From: Betaproteobacteria bacterium
GTDB lineage: Bacteria; Pseudomonadota; Gammaproteobacteria; Burkholderiales; Burkholderiaceae_E
Assembly (NCBI GenBank): GCA_018970865.1
Contig: JAGWVN010000018.1
Location: 1 to 44,488 of the forward strand
DNA: 44,488 nt
Direction of reading: 5' to 3'
This document shows, piece after piece, positions 27,847-38,809 of this stretch. The notes beneath the pieces were generated by a model that saw only the letters and a program-made list of their open reading frames with translations, was not told the DNA's origin and made no database searches. Every line of letters begins with the position of its first letter. Position 1 is the stretch's first letter. The translations under genes were made by a program, and so were the position numbers.

Positions 27847-27894
27847 GACCCGGATTCTATCGACACCCGCTGCGCAAACCGGTCGTTGCCATGA

Positions 27895-27920
27895 AAAAGC
27901 CCCGCCGAGGCGGGGCTTTT
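27895..27920 (-). terminator. Rho-independent terminator after ompA
   Basis: AAAAGCCCCGCC (27895-27906), a two-base centre and GGCGGGGCTTTT (27909-27920) form a perfect 12-base hairpin, 18 bases beyond the ompA stop. With A- and T-runs on opposite sides it can work in both directions, but no plus-strand gene ends here. It separates ompA from ubiG. Confidence 0.9.
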
Positions 27921-27937
27921 CCGGGGGGCGGACCCGA

Positions 27938-28648
27938 TTACTTCTTGGGACGGGTGCCGACCACTTCGATTTCCACGCGGCGGTTCTTGGCGCGGCCTTC
28001 GGTGGTCTTGTTGTCAGCGGTGGGCTGCTTCTCGCCCTTGCCTTCGGTGTAGACGCGGTTGGCCTCGACGCCCTTGCTCACCAGGTAGGCCTTGACAGCC
28101 TCGGCGCGCTTGACCGACAGCTTCTGGTTGTAGGCATCGGTGCCCACGGCGTCGGTGTGGCCCACGGCGATGATCACCTCGAGGGTGATGGCTTTCAGTT
28201 TGCCGGTGAGGTCGTCGAGCTTGGCCTTGCCTTCGGGCTTGAGAACCGACTTGTCGAAGTCGAAGAAGGCGTCAGCGGCGAAGGTGACCTTCTCGCTGGT
28301 CGGCGCAGCCGGAGCCGGGGCGGGCGCAGGGGCCGGAGCGGGCGGGGGCGGGGGCGGGGGCACGACGACCTGACGCGGCGCCGGCGGGGCAACCGGCGGC
28401 GGGGCCATCGGGCTCGGTGCGGGCGCCGGGGCAGCCTTGGGCAGGAGATCGTCATCGCAGCCGGCGATGGCGTTGGCCGGCGTGAAGTAACCGGTGCGCC
28501 AGCACAGACCGGTGGAATTCTTGACGACGGAGGCGTCGGGGCTCAGCACATAGCCGCTATTCTGCGGATTGGCCTTCTGCGCTTGGGCGGCGGTGGACGC
28601 CAGCAGTGCTGCCGCAACCAGGACAGCCATTTGGACCGGTTTGTTCAT
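27938..28648 (-). CDS. OmpA family outer-membrane protein
   Basis: A 236-residue exported protein. Signal peptide [20 protein letters not shown] is cut near AQAQ. A short segment with two Cys ([21 protein letters not shown]) follows, then a Pro/Ala-rich linker of about 45 residues (blocks such as [18 protein letters not shown]) and a C-terminal OmpA domain at about 120-236. The peptidoglycan-binding signature is present ([20 protein letters not shown]; later [12 protein letters not shown]). There is no full N-terminal beta-barrel, so it is probably tethered to the outer membrane another way while holding the cell wall. AGGAGA precedes the ATG well. It lies 45 bases after the mtaD-like gene and ends with a strong terminator, as expected for an abundant envelope protein. 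Confidence 0.92.
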   Translation of the reverse strand: MNKPVQMAVLVAAALLASTAAQAQKANPQNSGYVLSPDASVVKNSTGLCWRTGYFTPANAIAGCDDDLLPKAAPAPAPSPMAPPPVAPPAPRQVVVPPPPPPPAPAPAPAPAPAAPTSEKVTFAADAFFDFDKSVLKPEGKAKLDDLTGKLKAITLEVIIAVGHTDAVGTDAYNQKLSVKRAEAVKAYLVSKGVEANRVYTEGKGEKQPTADNKTTEGRAKNRRVEIEVVGTRPKK

Positions 28649-28693
28649 GTTTCTCCTCTCGGTAGGTTCCGTGACAGGGCGCCAGCGGCAGGA

Positions 28694-30040
28694 TTAGCCG
28701 CCAGGATGGCGCACACCGGCCGGCAGGGTATCGACCACGCGATTGTGCCACAGCCGAGCTCGGCCTCGCATTTCGGCAAGGCGAAGCTGAGCACGCTCAG
28801 CGTGGAGTTGTCGCGCTCGGACAACAAGCTGGCCGTCGATCCAGACATGGGTGACCTGCTCCCGGCCGGCCGCATGGATCAGGTGGGCGACCGGGTCGAA
28901 GACCGGCTGCGAGAGCGGATCGGCGAGATCGACGGCGGTGAGATCGGCCTGCTTGCCCGGCTCGATGCTGCCGATGCGCGCGCCCAGGCCCAGGGCCCGC
29001 GCGCCACCAAGCGTCATGGCATGCAGGGTCTGGTGGGCCGACCACACGGTGGCGTCGCCGCTGCTGCCCTTGGCAAGCAGCGCCGCCGTTCGCGCCTCGG
29101 AGAGGAGGTCCAGCCGGTTGTTGCTGGCGGCGCCGTCGGTGCCCACGCCCAGGTTGACGCCGGCGGTCATCAGCCGGGTGGTGGGGGCGATGCCGCTGGC
29201 CAGCTTGAGGTTGCTGTGCGGGCAATGCGCGACGCTGGCGCCGTGCCGGGCGAGCAGGGCGATGTCGGCCTCGTCGAGGTGCACGGCATGGATCGCGATG
29301 AACTCCGGACCGAGCAGGCCGAGATCAGCCAGCCGCTGCAAGGGCCGGCGCCGGTGCTCGGCGAGGCTGTCGGTGATCTCGCCGGCGGTCTCGTGGACAT
29401 GGCACTGGACGGGCAGGCCGAGTTCGGCCGCCAGGCTCGATACGCGGCGCAGGCTGTCGTCGGAAACCGTGTAGGGCGCATGCGGCGAGAGCGTGAAGCT
29501 CAGCCGAGGCTCGTCGCGCAGCCGGTCGCGCATCTCGAGGCCCTTGCGGATGTAGTCTGCCGGGCCGCTGCCGTAGGAGGACGGGAACTCGACCACGATG
29601 ATGCCCACCGCGGCGCGCATGCCCATGTCGAGGGCAGCCTCGGCGACCGCCTCGGGGTGGAAGTACATGTCGTTGAAGCAGGTGATGCCGCCCATCAGCA
29701 TCTCGGCGCAGGCGAGCACCGTGCCGTCGGCCACGAACTCCGGCCCCATCAGCTTCGCTTCGAGCGGCCAGATCCGTTCGCGCAGCCAGGCCTGCAGCGG
29801 CATGTCGTCACCGGCGCCGCGCAGCAGGCTCATCGGCGCGTGGGTGTGCAGGTTGACGAAGCCGGGCACCAGCAGGTGGCCGGGCAGCTCGGTGACCGTG
29901 GCCTGGGGCCAGGCCTCACGCGCCTGCACGGCCGGCGCCAGCGCGACGATGCGGCCGTGTTCGAGCGCCACCGCGTGGTCGCTCAGGATCACGCCGTCGG
30001 GCACCACCGGCGCGACCCACCTCGGGATGATCAGTTCCAT
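28694..30040 (-). CDS. Amidohydrolase of the TRZ/ATZ family (MTA/SAH deaminase-like)
   Basis: A 448-residue metal-dependent deaminase. Zinc ligands and active-site residues are visible in [16 protein letters not shown] (HxH), CHVHETAGE (His), [15 protein letters not shown] (His) and [16 protein letters not shown] (Asp). The C-terminal composite domain contains [15 protein letters not shown]. Relatives deaminate S-adenosylhomocysteine or 5'-methylthioadenosine (MtaD) or cytosine-like compounds. Beside ubiG, a SAM-dependent methyltransferase, SAH removal is sensible, and the mtaD-ompA-ubiG-gph order is common in Burkholderiales. The ATG at 30038-30040 ([13 protein letters not shown]) is preferred to longer readings. 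It is divergent from gyrA (152-base gap). Confidence 0.85.
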   Translation of the reverse strand: MELIIPRWVAPVVPDGVILSDHAVALEHGRIVALAPAVQAREAWPQATVTELPGHLLVPGFVNLHTHAPMSLLRGAGDDMPLQAWLRERIWPLEAKLMGPEFVADGTVLACAEMLMGGITCFNDMYFHPEAVAEAALDMGMRAAVGIIVVEFPSSYGSGPADYIRKGLEMRDRLRDEPRLSFTLSPHAPYTVSDDSLRRVSSLAAELGLPVQCHVHETAGEITDSLAEHRRRPLQRLADLGLLGPEFIAIHAVHLDEADIALLARHGASVAHCPHSNLKLASGIAPTTRLMTAGVNLGVGTDGAASNNRLDLLSEARTAALLAKGSSGDATVWSAHQTLHAMTLGGARALGLGARIGSIEPGKQADLTAVDLADPLSQPVFDPVAHLIHAAGREQVTHVWIDGQLVVRARQLHAERAQLRLAEMRGRARLWHNRVVDTLPAGVRHPGG

Positions 30041-30097
30041 GGCCGCGAGTAAAGCACAGCCGGCCGGCATGCGCCGGGCTTCGGAGGCCTAATAGGT

Positions 30098-30103
30098 TAC
30101 AAT
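30098..30103 (+). promoter_or_regulatory. Candidate -10 element of gyrA
   Basis: TACAAT at 30098-30103 lies in an A/T-rich patch about 90 bases upstream of the gyrA ATG. I see no good -35 at 16-18 bases, so the promoter may depend on supercoiling or an activator, as gyrase promoters do in other bacteria. Low certainty. Confidence 0.4.
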
Positions 30104-30192
30104 TCAAGGCTTTACCGCAATTCCCCCACCGGCCTGTCGCGTGGTTCGCGCCGTCCTGGCGCGCGCTGCGGCCTGCCTTGCACCCGCCGAGC

Positions 30193-32841
<2,649 letters not shown>

Positions 32842-32888
32842 CCCCGGCGGCCGGCCAGCGCCGGTCGCCGATTGCTACCATCCAGGCC

Positions 32889-33989
32889 ATGTCCGACGCG
32901 TCCTCCGATCTGCCCCCCGACCGCCAGCTTGCCGAGCTGCGCGTGCGCATCGACGAGGTCGATGCGCAGCTGCTCGACCTGCTCAACCGCCGCGCCCGCC
33001 TGGCCATGGCCGTGGGCGAGGTCAAGAAGCTCACCGATGCGCCGGTCTACCGGCCCGAGCGCGAGGCTCAGGTGGTGGCGCGGCTGCGTGAACGCAATCC
33101 CGGCCCGCTCGGCGGGGACGCCATCGAGGCCATCCAGCGCGAGGTGATGTCGGCCTGCCGCGAGCTCGAGCGCCGCATGCGGGTCGCCTTCCTGGGGCCG
33201 GCCGGCACCTACAGCGAGCAGGCGCTGGTGCGCCAGTTCGGTCACGGCGTCGAGCCGGTGGCCTGTCCGAGCATCGACGAGGTGTTCCGCGTGACCGAGT
33301 CGCAGGGCACCGACTTCGGCATCGTGCCGGTCGAGAACTCCTCCGAGGGCGCGGTCAACCGCTCGCTCGACCTGCTGCTGCACACCCCGCTGCGCATCTG
33401 CGGCGAGGTCACCCTGCCCATCCACCACAGCCTGCTCACCGCGTCAGGCACGCTGCAGGACATCACCCGGGTGTGCGCGCATCCGCAGGCGCTGGCGCAG
33501 TGCCAGGGCTGGCTCGATCGCCACGCCCCCGGGCTGGCCCGCGTGCCGGTGTCGTCCAACGCCGAGGGCGCGCGGCTGGCCGGCGCCGAGCCGGGCACGG
33601 CGGCCATTGCCGCCGAGTCGGCCGGCGCCCGCTACGGCCTCATGCCGGTGGCCCGCGGCATCCAGGACGACCCGCACAACCGCACCCGCTTCCTGGTGAT
33701 CGGCCGGCACGAGTGCTCGCCCAGCGGCGCCGACCAGACCACCCTGATCCTGTCGGTGCCCGACCGGGCCGGGGCGGTGCACGCGCTCATCGAACCGCTG
33801 GCCCGTCATGGCGTGTCGATGAAGCGCTTCGAGTCGCGCCCCGCCCGCCAGGGCAACTGGGAATATTTCTTCTACCTCGACCTCATCGGCCACGAGCAGG
33901 ATGCGCAGGTGGCGCCGGCGCTGGCCGAACTGCGCCGCAACGCCGCCTTCTTCAAGCTCGCCGGTTCCTATCCCAGGGCCTCCTCATGA
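32889..33989 (+). CDS. pheA: Bifunctional chorismate mutase/prephenate dehydratase (P-protein)
   Basis: A 366-residue enzyme for phenylalanine synthesis. Chorismate mutase of the AroQ type occupies about residues 10-95 (ELRVRIDEVDAQLLDLLNRR). Prephenate dehydratase is at about 97-275 (VAFLGPAGTYSEQALVRQFG; VPVENSSEGAVNRSLDLLL; NRTRFLVIG). A regulatory ACT domain is at about 285-360 and contains the ESRPARQGNWEYFF element that binds phenylalanine. I chose ATG 32889 (MSDASSDLPPDRQ). An ATG at 32838 that overlaps the gyrA stop (ATGA) would add 17 residues and is the alternative; neither has a clear ribosome-binding site. hisC overlaps its end by ATGA. Confidence 0.95.
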   Translation: MSDASSDLPPDRQLAELRVRIDEVDAQLLDLLNRRARLAMAVGEVKKLTDAPVYRPEREAQVVARLRERNPGPLGGDAIEAIQREVMSACRELERRMRVAFLGPAGTYSEQALVRQFGHGVEPVACPSIDEVFRVTESQGTDFGIVPVENSSEGAVNRSLDLLLHTPLRICGEVTLPIHHSLLTASGTLQDITRVCAHPQALAQCQGWLDRHAPGLARVPVSSNAEGARLAGAEPGTAAIAAESAGARYGLMPVARGIQDDPHNRTRFLVIGRHECSPSGADQTTLILSVPDRAGAVHALIEPLARHGVSMKRFESRPARQGNWEYFFYLDLIGHEQDAQVAPALAELRRNAAFFKLAGSYPRASS

Positions 33990-35077
33990 CGCTGCACGCC
34001 CCCGATCACGTCCGCCGCATCGCTCCCTACCAGGCCGGCAAGCCGATCTCCGAGCTCGCCCGCGAGTACGGTCTGTCCGAGGCCGGCATCGTCAAGCTCG
34101 CCTCCAACGAGAATCCGCTGGGGATGCCCGAGTCGGCGCGTCAGGCCATGATGGCGGCGGTGGCCGAGCTCGGCCGCTACCCCGACGCCAACGGCTTCGA
34201 GCTCAAGGCGGCGCTCTCGGCGCGCTATGGCGTGCCGGCTGACTGGATCACCCTGGGCAACGGCTCCAACGACATCCTGGAGCTGGCCGCCCACGCGCTG
34301 GTGCAGGCCGGCGAATCGATCGTCTACGCGCAGCACTCCTTCGCGGTCTACGCGCTGGCCACCCAGGAGGTGGGCGCCCGCGCCATCGTGGTGCCGGCAC
34401 GCAATCTCGGCCACGACCTGCCCGCGATGGCCGCGGCGGTGGCGCCCGACACCCGTCTGGTGTTCATCGCCAATCCGAACAATCCCACCGGCACCTTCGT
34501 GCCGGCCGCCGACATCGAGGCGTTCCTGGCGCGGGTGCCGGCCTCGGTGGTGGTGGTGCTCGACGAGGCCTACAACGAGTATCTGCGGCCGGAAGACCGG
34601 TTCGACTCCGCCGCCTGGGTGCGTCGCCATCCCAACCTGCTGATCTCGCGCACCTTCTCCAAGGCCTATGGCCTGGCCGGCCTGCGCGTGGGCTTCGGCA
34701 TCGCCCAGCCCGAGCTCACCGATCTGCTCAACCGGGTGCGCCAGCCCTTCAATGTGAACTCGCTGGCGCAGGCCGCGGCGGTGGCCGCGCTGGCCGACGA
34801 GGCCTTCCTGCAACGCAGCTACGAGATCAACCGCCAGGGGCTCGACCGGCTGCAGTCGGCCTTCACCGACATGGGGCTCACCCATGTGCCGTCCTACGGC
34901 AACTTCGTGCTGGTCAAGGTCGGGGATGCCGCTGGCGTCTATGAGCGCCTGCTGCGCGCCGGCGTGATCGTGCGCCCGGTGGCCGGCTACGGCCTGCCCG
35001 AGTGGCTGCGGGTGTCGGTGGGCCTGCCTGCCGAGAACGAGGCCTTCCTCACCGCGCTGCGCGGCGCGCTGGCCTGA
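33986..35077 (+). CDS. hisC: Histidinol-phosphate/aromatic aminotransferase
   Basis: A 363-residue fold-type I PLP-dependent aminotransferase. Hallmarks are KLASNENPLGMPESARQAM at the N-terminus, NPNNPTGTFVP, the DEAYNEYL segment, and the PLP lysine Lys226 in SRTFSKAYGLAGLRVGFG. HisC converts imidazole acetol phosphate to histidinol phosphate. Located between pheA and tyrA, it probably also transaminates prephenate or aryl-pyruvates, as the second hisC in Burkholderiales is thought to do. The ATG overlaps the pheA stop (ATGA). The tyrA start follows eight bases after its stop. A dedicated his operon is not in the window, so the primary role is inferred from context. Confidence 0.93.
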   Translation: MTLHAPDHVRRIAPYQAGKPISELAREYGLSEAGIVKLASNENPLGMPESARQAMMAAVAELGRYPDANGFELKAALSARYGVPADWITLGNGSNDILELAAHALVQAGESIVYAQHSFAVYALATQEVGARAIVVPARNLGHDLPAMAAAVAPDTRLVFIANPNNPTGTFVPAADIEAFLARVPASVVVVLDEAYNEYLRPEDRFDSAAWVRRHPNLLISRTFSKAYGLAGLRVGFGIAQPELTDLLNRVRQPFNVNSLAQAAAVAALADEAFLQRSYEINRQGLDRLQSAFTDMGLTHVPSYGNFVLVKVGDAAGVYERLLRAGVIVRPVAGYGLPEWLRVSVGLPAENEAFLTALRGALA

Positions 35078-35085
35078 GCGCCGCC

Positions 35086-35958
35086 ATGGCTGCGGCGCGC
35101 GAGCCCGCCTTCCGGCGGGTGGCCCTGCTCGGCGTGGGCCTGATCGGCGGTTCGGTGGCGGCGGCGGCGAAGGCCTCGGGTTGCGCTGCGCAGGTGGCGG
35201 GCTACGCCGTCGGCGAGGATGCCGCTCAGGCGCTGGCGCTGGGGCTGATCGACAGCGCCTGCCAGTCTCCGGCCGAGGCGGTTCAGGGCGCCGATCTGGT
35301 GGTGCTCGCCGCGCCCGTGCCGGCGCTGCCGGATCTCTTCCGGGCGCTGGCCCCGCATCTCCATCCGCAGGCCCTGATCACCGATTGCGCCAGCACCAAG
35401 GCATCCACCGTGGCCGCGGCGCGCGAGGCGCTCGGCCCGGCCTTCGCGCGCTTCGTGCCGGCGCACCCGATCGCCGGCTCCGAACGGCATGGACCTGCCG
35501 CGGCGCGGGCCGATCTGTTCCAGCGCGCGGTGGCGGTGGTCTGCCCGCACGCCGGCAATGGCGCCGCGGCGGTGGCCGCGGTGAGCGGCTTCTGGCAAGC
35601 CCTGGGCGCGCGCGTCGTCGAACTCGACCCGGTTCGTCACGATCGGGTGTTTGCCGAGGTGTCGCACTGGCCGCACGCGCTGGTGTTCGCGCTGTGCGCC
35701 GCGATCGCGCGGGGCGAGTGCCCGGACGATGCGCTGCGCATGGCGGGCGCCGGTCTGCGTGACACCAGCCGCATCGGCGCCTCGTCGCCGGCGCTGTGGG
35801 CCGACATCCTGCTCGACAACCGCGGGCCGGTGCTGCGCAGCGCCACGGCCTTCCAGGCGGAGCTCGAGGGGCTGCTGGCCGATCTGCGCAACGGGGATCG
35901 CGACGCGCTGATCGCGCGCTTCGAGGTGGCGAGCGCCTGGCGGCGCGCGCTCGGCTAG
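35086..35958 (+). CDS. tyrA: Prephenate dehydrogenase
   Basis: A 290-residue NAD(P)-dependent enzyme that makes 4-hydroxyphenylpyruvate, the tyrosine precursor. The Rossmann motif is GVGLIGGSVA near the N-terminus, and the active-site loop reads FVPAHPIAGSERHGP with the catalytic His. The C-terminal helical dimerisation domain includes FAEVSHWPHALVFALC and GAGLRDTSRIGASSPALW. No ACT domain is fused, so feedback control must differ from the P-protein. ATG 35086 is preferred because the Rossmann motif then falls at about residue 17. It is the last gene before a convergent minus-strand ORF (10-base gap). In relatives aroA follows directly. Confidence 0.94.
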   Translation: MAAAREPAFRRVALLGVGLIGGSVAAAAKASGCAAQVAGYAVGEDAAQALALGLIDSACQSPAEAVQGADLVVLAAPVPALPDLFRALAPHLHPQALITDCASTKASTVAAAREALGPAFARFVPAHPIAGSERHGPAAARADLFQRAVAVVCPHAGNGAAAVAAVSGFWQALGARVVELDPVRHDRVFAEVSHWPHALVFALCAAIARGECPDDALRMAGAGLRDTSRIGASSPALWADILLDNRGPVLRSATAFQAELEGLLADLRNGDRDALIARFEVASAWRRALG

Positions 35959-35968
35959 GCGAGCGGCC

Positions 35969-36451
35969 TCAGAAGCGGCCGCCTCCGATGATGCGAAGGT
36001 GGTAGGCGCGCAGCTCGCTCAGCTCGGCCACCACCCCGAAGGAGAAGCCCTGGCGGCTGCCGCGGGTGTCGATCAGCAGCGTGTCGAAGTAGCGATGCAG
36101 CGCGCGCGGATCGTCCCAGAGCGCCGCGATGTGGTTCAGGATGCGCGGAAACGCGCGGCGCAGTTCCGGCAGCCGCATCTCGTGCGGCAGGGCCTGCAGC
36201 AGGCCCACCGCGTGATCGCTCAGCATCGCCGGCAGCCGCGCCCGGTTGCTCTGATCGCCGGCGCGTCTTCCGGGGTTGCCCATTGCCTGCGTGTCGTGGG
36301 CGGGCTGGGGCACGCTCACCGGCACCGATTCTCGCGGCTGCTCGTCGCGCGGGGCGGCCATACCGGCCTGGCGCAGCGACTGCGCGGCCTGCGCCGATAT
36401 CCGCTCGAGCAGCGCTCTGACGATCGGATCCTGGTCGGGTTCTGGCTGCAT
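35969..36451 (-). CDS. Hypothetical protein, minus strand between tyrA and aroA
   Basis: A 160-residue protein of unknown function. The first 70 residues are polar and Pro/Gln/Arg-rich, probably disordered. Residues about 75-160 look folded and helical (MLSDHAVGLLQALPHEMRLP; ELRRAFPRILNHIAALWDD), ending in LIDTRGSRQGFSFGVVAEL, then SELRAYHLRIIGGGRF. There is no signal peptide or membrane segment, so it is cytoplasmic. The C-terminal half recalls conserved uncharacterised betaproteobacterial proteins, but I cannot name a family. It runs against the otherwise uniform plus-strand aromatic operon, converging with tyrA (10 bases) and diverging from aroA (125 bases). The folded half and the tidy fit between neighbours argue that it is real. 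Confidence 0.7.
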   Translation of the reverse strand: MQPEPDQDPIVRALLERISAQAAQSLRQAGMAAPRDEQPRESVPVSVPQPAHDTQAMGNPGRRAGDQSNRARLPAMLSDHAVGLLQALPHEMRLPELRRAFPRILNHIAALWDDPRALHRYFDTLLIDTRGSRQGFSFGVVAELSELRAYHLRIIGGGRF

Positions 36452-36576
36452 CTCGGCCCGGGCCTCCCTGCCCGGTAGAATCGGCGTCTGCGCGCGGGCA
36501 GTCGATTGCGCGCGTCTTCATGGTCTGACCCTACCGATGGTGCGCCGGCCGGCACCGCCTTCACAGGAACTTTTTC

Positions 36577-37905
36577 ATGGCATCGGATTTCGAGGTCGCT
36601 GGCGGCGGCCGGCTTACCGGCCGTCTGCGGGTTCCCGGCGACAAGTCGATCTCTCACCGATCGATCATGCTGGGCGCGCTGGCCGAGGGCACCACCCAGG
36701 TCAGCGGCTTCCTCGAGGGCGCGGATGCCCTGTCCACCCGCAATGTGTTCCGGGCCCTGGGCGTGCGCATCGACGGCCCCGACCAGGGCCGGGTCAGCGT
36801 GCACGGCGTGGGGCTGCAGGGGCTGCGCCCGCCCGCCGGCCCGCTCGACTGCGGCAATGCCGGCACCGCCATGCGCCTGCTGATGGGCCTGCTCTGCGGC
36901 CAGCGCTTCGAGTCCCTCCTGGTCGGTGACGAGAGCCTGTCGCGCCGGCCCATGCGCCGGGTGTCCGAACCGCTCGCCCGGATGGGCGCGCGCATCGAGA
37001 CCACGGCCGGGGGCACACCGCCGGTGCGCATCCTGCCCTCGGGCGGGCTGCGCGGCATCGAGTTCGACATGACCGTGGCCAGCGCCCAGGTGAAATCGGC
37101 GGTGCTGCTGGCCGGACTGTATGCCGAGGGCATCACCGCGGTGACCGAGCCGGCACCCACCCGCGACCACACCGAGCGCATGCTGGCCGGCTTCGGCGTG
37201 GCGGTGCACCGCGAAGGGCCGCGGGTCTGGCTGCATGGCGGGCAAACCCTGCGCGCGGCCACGCTCGATGTGCCTGCCGACATCTCTTCGGCGGCCTTCT
37301 TCCTGGTGGGCGCGTCCATCGCCGAGGGCTCCGACCTCACGCTGGCCCATGTCGGCATGAATCCCACCCGCACCGGCGTGGTCGACATCCTGCGGCTGAT
37401 GGGCGCGGACATCGAAGTGCTCGATCCGCGCACCGTGGGCGGCGAACCGGTGGCCGACCTGCGGGTGCGCAGCGCCGCGTTGCGCGGCATCACCGTGCCG
37501 CCGGAGCTCGTGCCGCTGGCGATCGATGAGTTCCCGGTGCTGTTCGTGGCCGCTGCCTGCGCGCAGGGACGCACCGTGGTCACCGGCGCCCATGAACTGC
37601 GGGTGAAGGAGTCCGACCGCATCGCGGCCATGGCCGATGCCCTGGCCGCGGTCGGCATGCCGGTGCAGCCGACCGAGGACGGCATGGTGATCGAGGGCCG
37701 CGGCGGCGAGACCTCGCCTTTCGCCGGTGGCGTGGTCGAGTCCCTGGGCGACCACCGGATTGCCATGGCCATGGCGATCGCCGCCCTGCGCTCGGCGCGC
37801 CCGGTGCGCATCCGCGACACCGCCAATGTCGCCACCTCGTTCCCCGGCTTCACCCGGCTGGCCGCCGAGGCGGGCCTGGGCATCGCCGAGCGGAGCGCGG
37901 CATGA
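36577..37905 (+). CDS. aroA: 3-phosphoshikimate 1-carboxyvinyltransferase (EPSP synthase), GDKSISHR type
   Basis: A 442-residue enzyme that joins PEP to shikimate-3-phosphate. Key segments are [75 protein letters not shown] and [15 protein letters not shown]. The GDKS, SAQVK, RDHT and NPTR set is that of class II and Pseudomonas/Xanthomonas-type enzymes; typical Burkholderiales AroA proteins have GSKSISNR and an enteric layout. The Gly of NAGTAMR, equivalent to E. coli Gly96, is kept. AGGAA precedes the ATG well. It is separated from tyrA by a minus-strand gene, so it must have its own promoter in 36452-36576. cmk overlaps its end (ATGA). Confidence 0.95.
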   Translation: MASDFEVAGGGRLTGRLRVPGDKSISHRSIMLGALAEGTTQVSGFLEGADALSTRNVFRALGVRIDGPDQGRVSVHGVGLQGLRPPAGPLDCGNAGTAMRLLMGLLCGQRFESLLVGDESLSRRPMRRVSEPLARMGARIETTAGGTPPVRILPSGGLRGIEFDMTVASAQVKSAVLLAGLYAEGITAVTEPAPTRDHTERMLAGFGVAVHREGPRVWLHGGQTLRAATLDVPADISSAAFFLVGASIAEGSDLTLAHVGMNPTRTGVVDILRLMGADIEVLDPRTVGGEPVADLRVRSAALRGITVPPELVPLAIDEFPVLFVAAACAQGRTVVTGAHELRVKESDRIAAMADALAAVGMPVQPTEDGMVIEGRGGETSPFAGGVVESLGDHRIAMAMAIAALRSARPVRIRDTANVATSFPGFTRLAAEAGLGIAERSAA

Positions 37906-38585
37906 GCGCCGGCGCGGCCGCCATGGCGCCCGCGCCGGTGATCGCCATCGACGGCCCCACGGCCTCGGGCAAGGGCACGGTCGCCCTGGAGGTGGCCCGC
38001 GCCCTGGGCTGGCACATGCTCGACTCGGGCGCGCTCTACCGCCTGCTTGCCTGGCAGGCGCTCGGTCAGGGCGTCGCGCTCGATGACGCAAGCGCCCTGG
38101 GCCGGCTGGCCGAGGTGCTTCCGCTGTCGTACACCGACCATGGCCTCATGCTGGCGGGGCGGCCGGTGGGCGACGAGATACGCCAGGAGGCGGTGGGCGT
38201 GGCCGCCTCGCGCATCGCCGCGCTGGGGCCGGTGCGCCAGGGTCTGCTCGCCATGCAGCGCGCCGCACGCCGCCCGCCCGGCCTGGTGGCCGATGGCCGC
38301 GACATGGGCACGGTGGTGTTCCCCGATGCGCCATTGAAGATCTTCCTCACGGCCAGCGCCGCATCGCGCGCGGAGCGCCGTTATAAGCAGTTGATCGAAA
38401 AGGGAATTTCTGCTAGCCTCCCGGGTCTTTTGCAGGATCTGCTGGAGCGGGACGCGCGCGACACCCATCGTGCGCTTTCACCCCTGCAGGCTGCCGAAGG
38501 GGCGGTTGCCATCGACTCCACGCAGCTCGACATCTCCCAGACGGTCGAGCGCGTGCTGCAGGCCTGGCGCCGCCAGGGCGGCTGA
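37902..38585 (+). CDS. cmk: (d)CMP kinase
   Basis: A 227-residue cytidylate kinase that phosphorylates CMP and dCMP with ATP. The P-loop is [17 protein letters not shown] at about residues 17-33, followed by [17 protein letters not shown], the [14 protein letters not shown] segment and the RAERRYKQL lid. ATG overlaps the aroA stop (ATGA). The aroA-cmk-rpsA order is conserved through much of the Proteobacteria. Codons near 38380-38420 (GGA ATT TCT GCT AGC) are untypical for this genome and coincide with a predicted internal promoter for rpsA, which suggests a conflict between codon choice and regulation. Length is normal for the family. Confidence 0.95.
   Translation: MSAGAAAMAPAPVIAIDGPTASGKGTVALEVARALGWHMLDSGALYRLLAWQALGQGVALDDASALGRLAEVLPLSYTDHGLMLAGRPVGDEIRQEAVGVAASRIAALGPVRQGLLAMQRAARRPPGLVADGRDMGTVVFPDAPLKIFLTASAASRAERRYKQLIEKGISASLPGLLQDLLERDARDTHRALSPLQAAEGAVAIDSTQLDISQTVERVLQAWRRQGG
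38391..38419 (+). promoter_or_regulatory. Predicted rpsA promoter inside cmk
   Basis: TTGATC (38391-38396) and TAGCCT (38414-38419) are spaced by exactly 17 bases in an A/T-rich patch that interrupts the normal codon usage of cmk. Transcription would start near 38426, giving rpsA a leader of about 380 bases. Consensus-based prediction. Confidence 0.5.
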
Positions 38586-38809
38586 CGCCGCCGGTCGGGC
38601 TTGCCTGGCCGGCGTCAGGCCGTCCACCAAGGGTGTCCGCGCCCTGACCATTCCGTCACAGCCATCCGCTTCCGGCCCGTCCGGCGGCTGGCGTGTCGGC
38701 CGGGCGGGCGCGGGCTTGTGTCAACACCGCCGCTGGCCGGTATCCCGCGCAGGCGCCTTCGCAAGGCCCTGCCGACCCGAGTCGCGGCGCGATCGATCCG
38801 GAAACCAAA

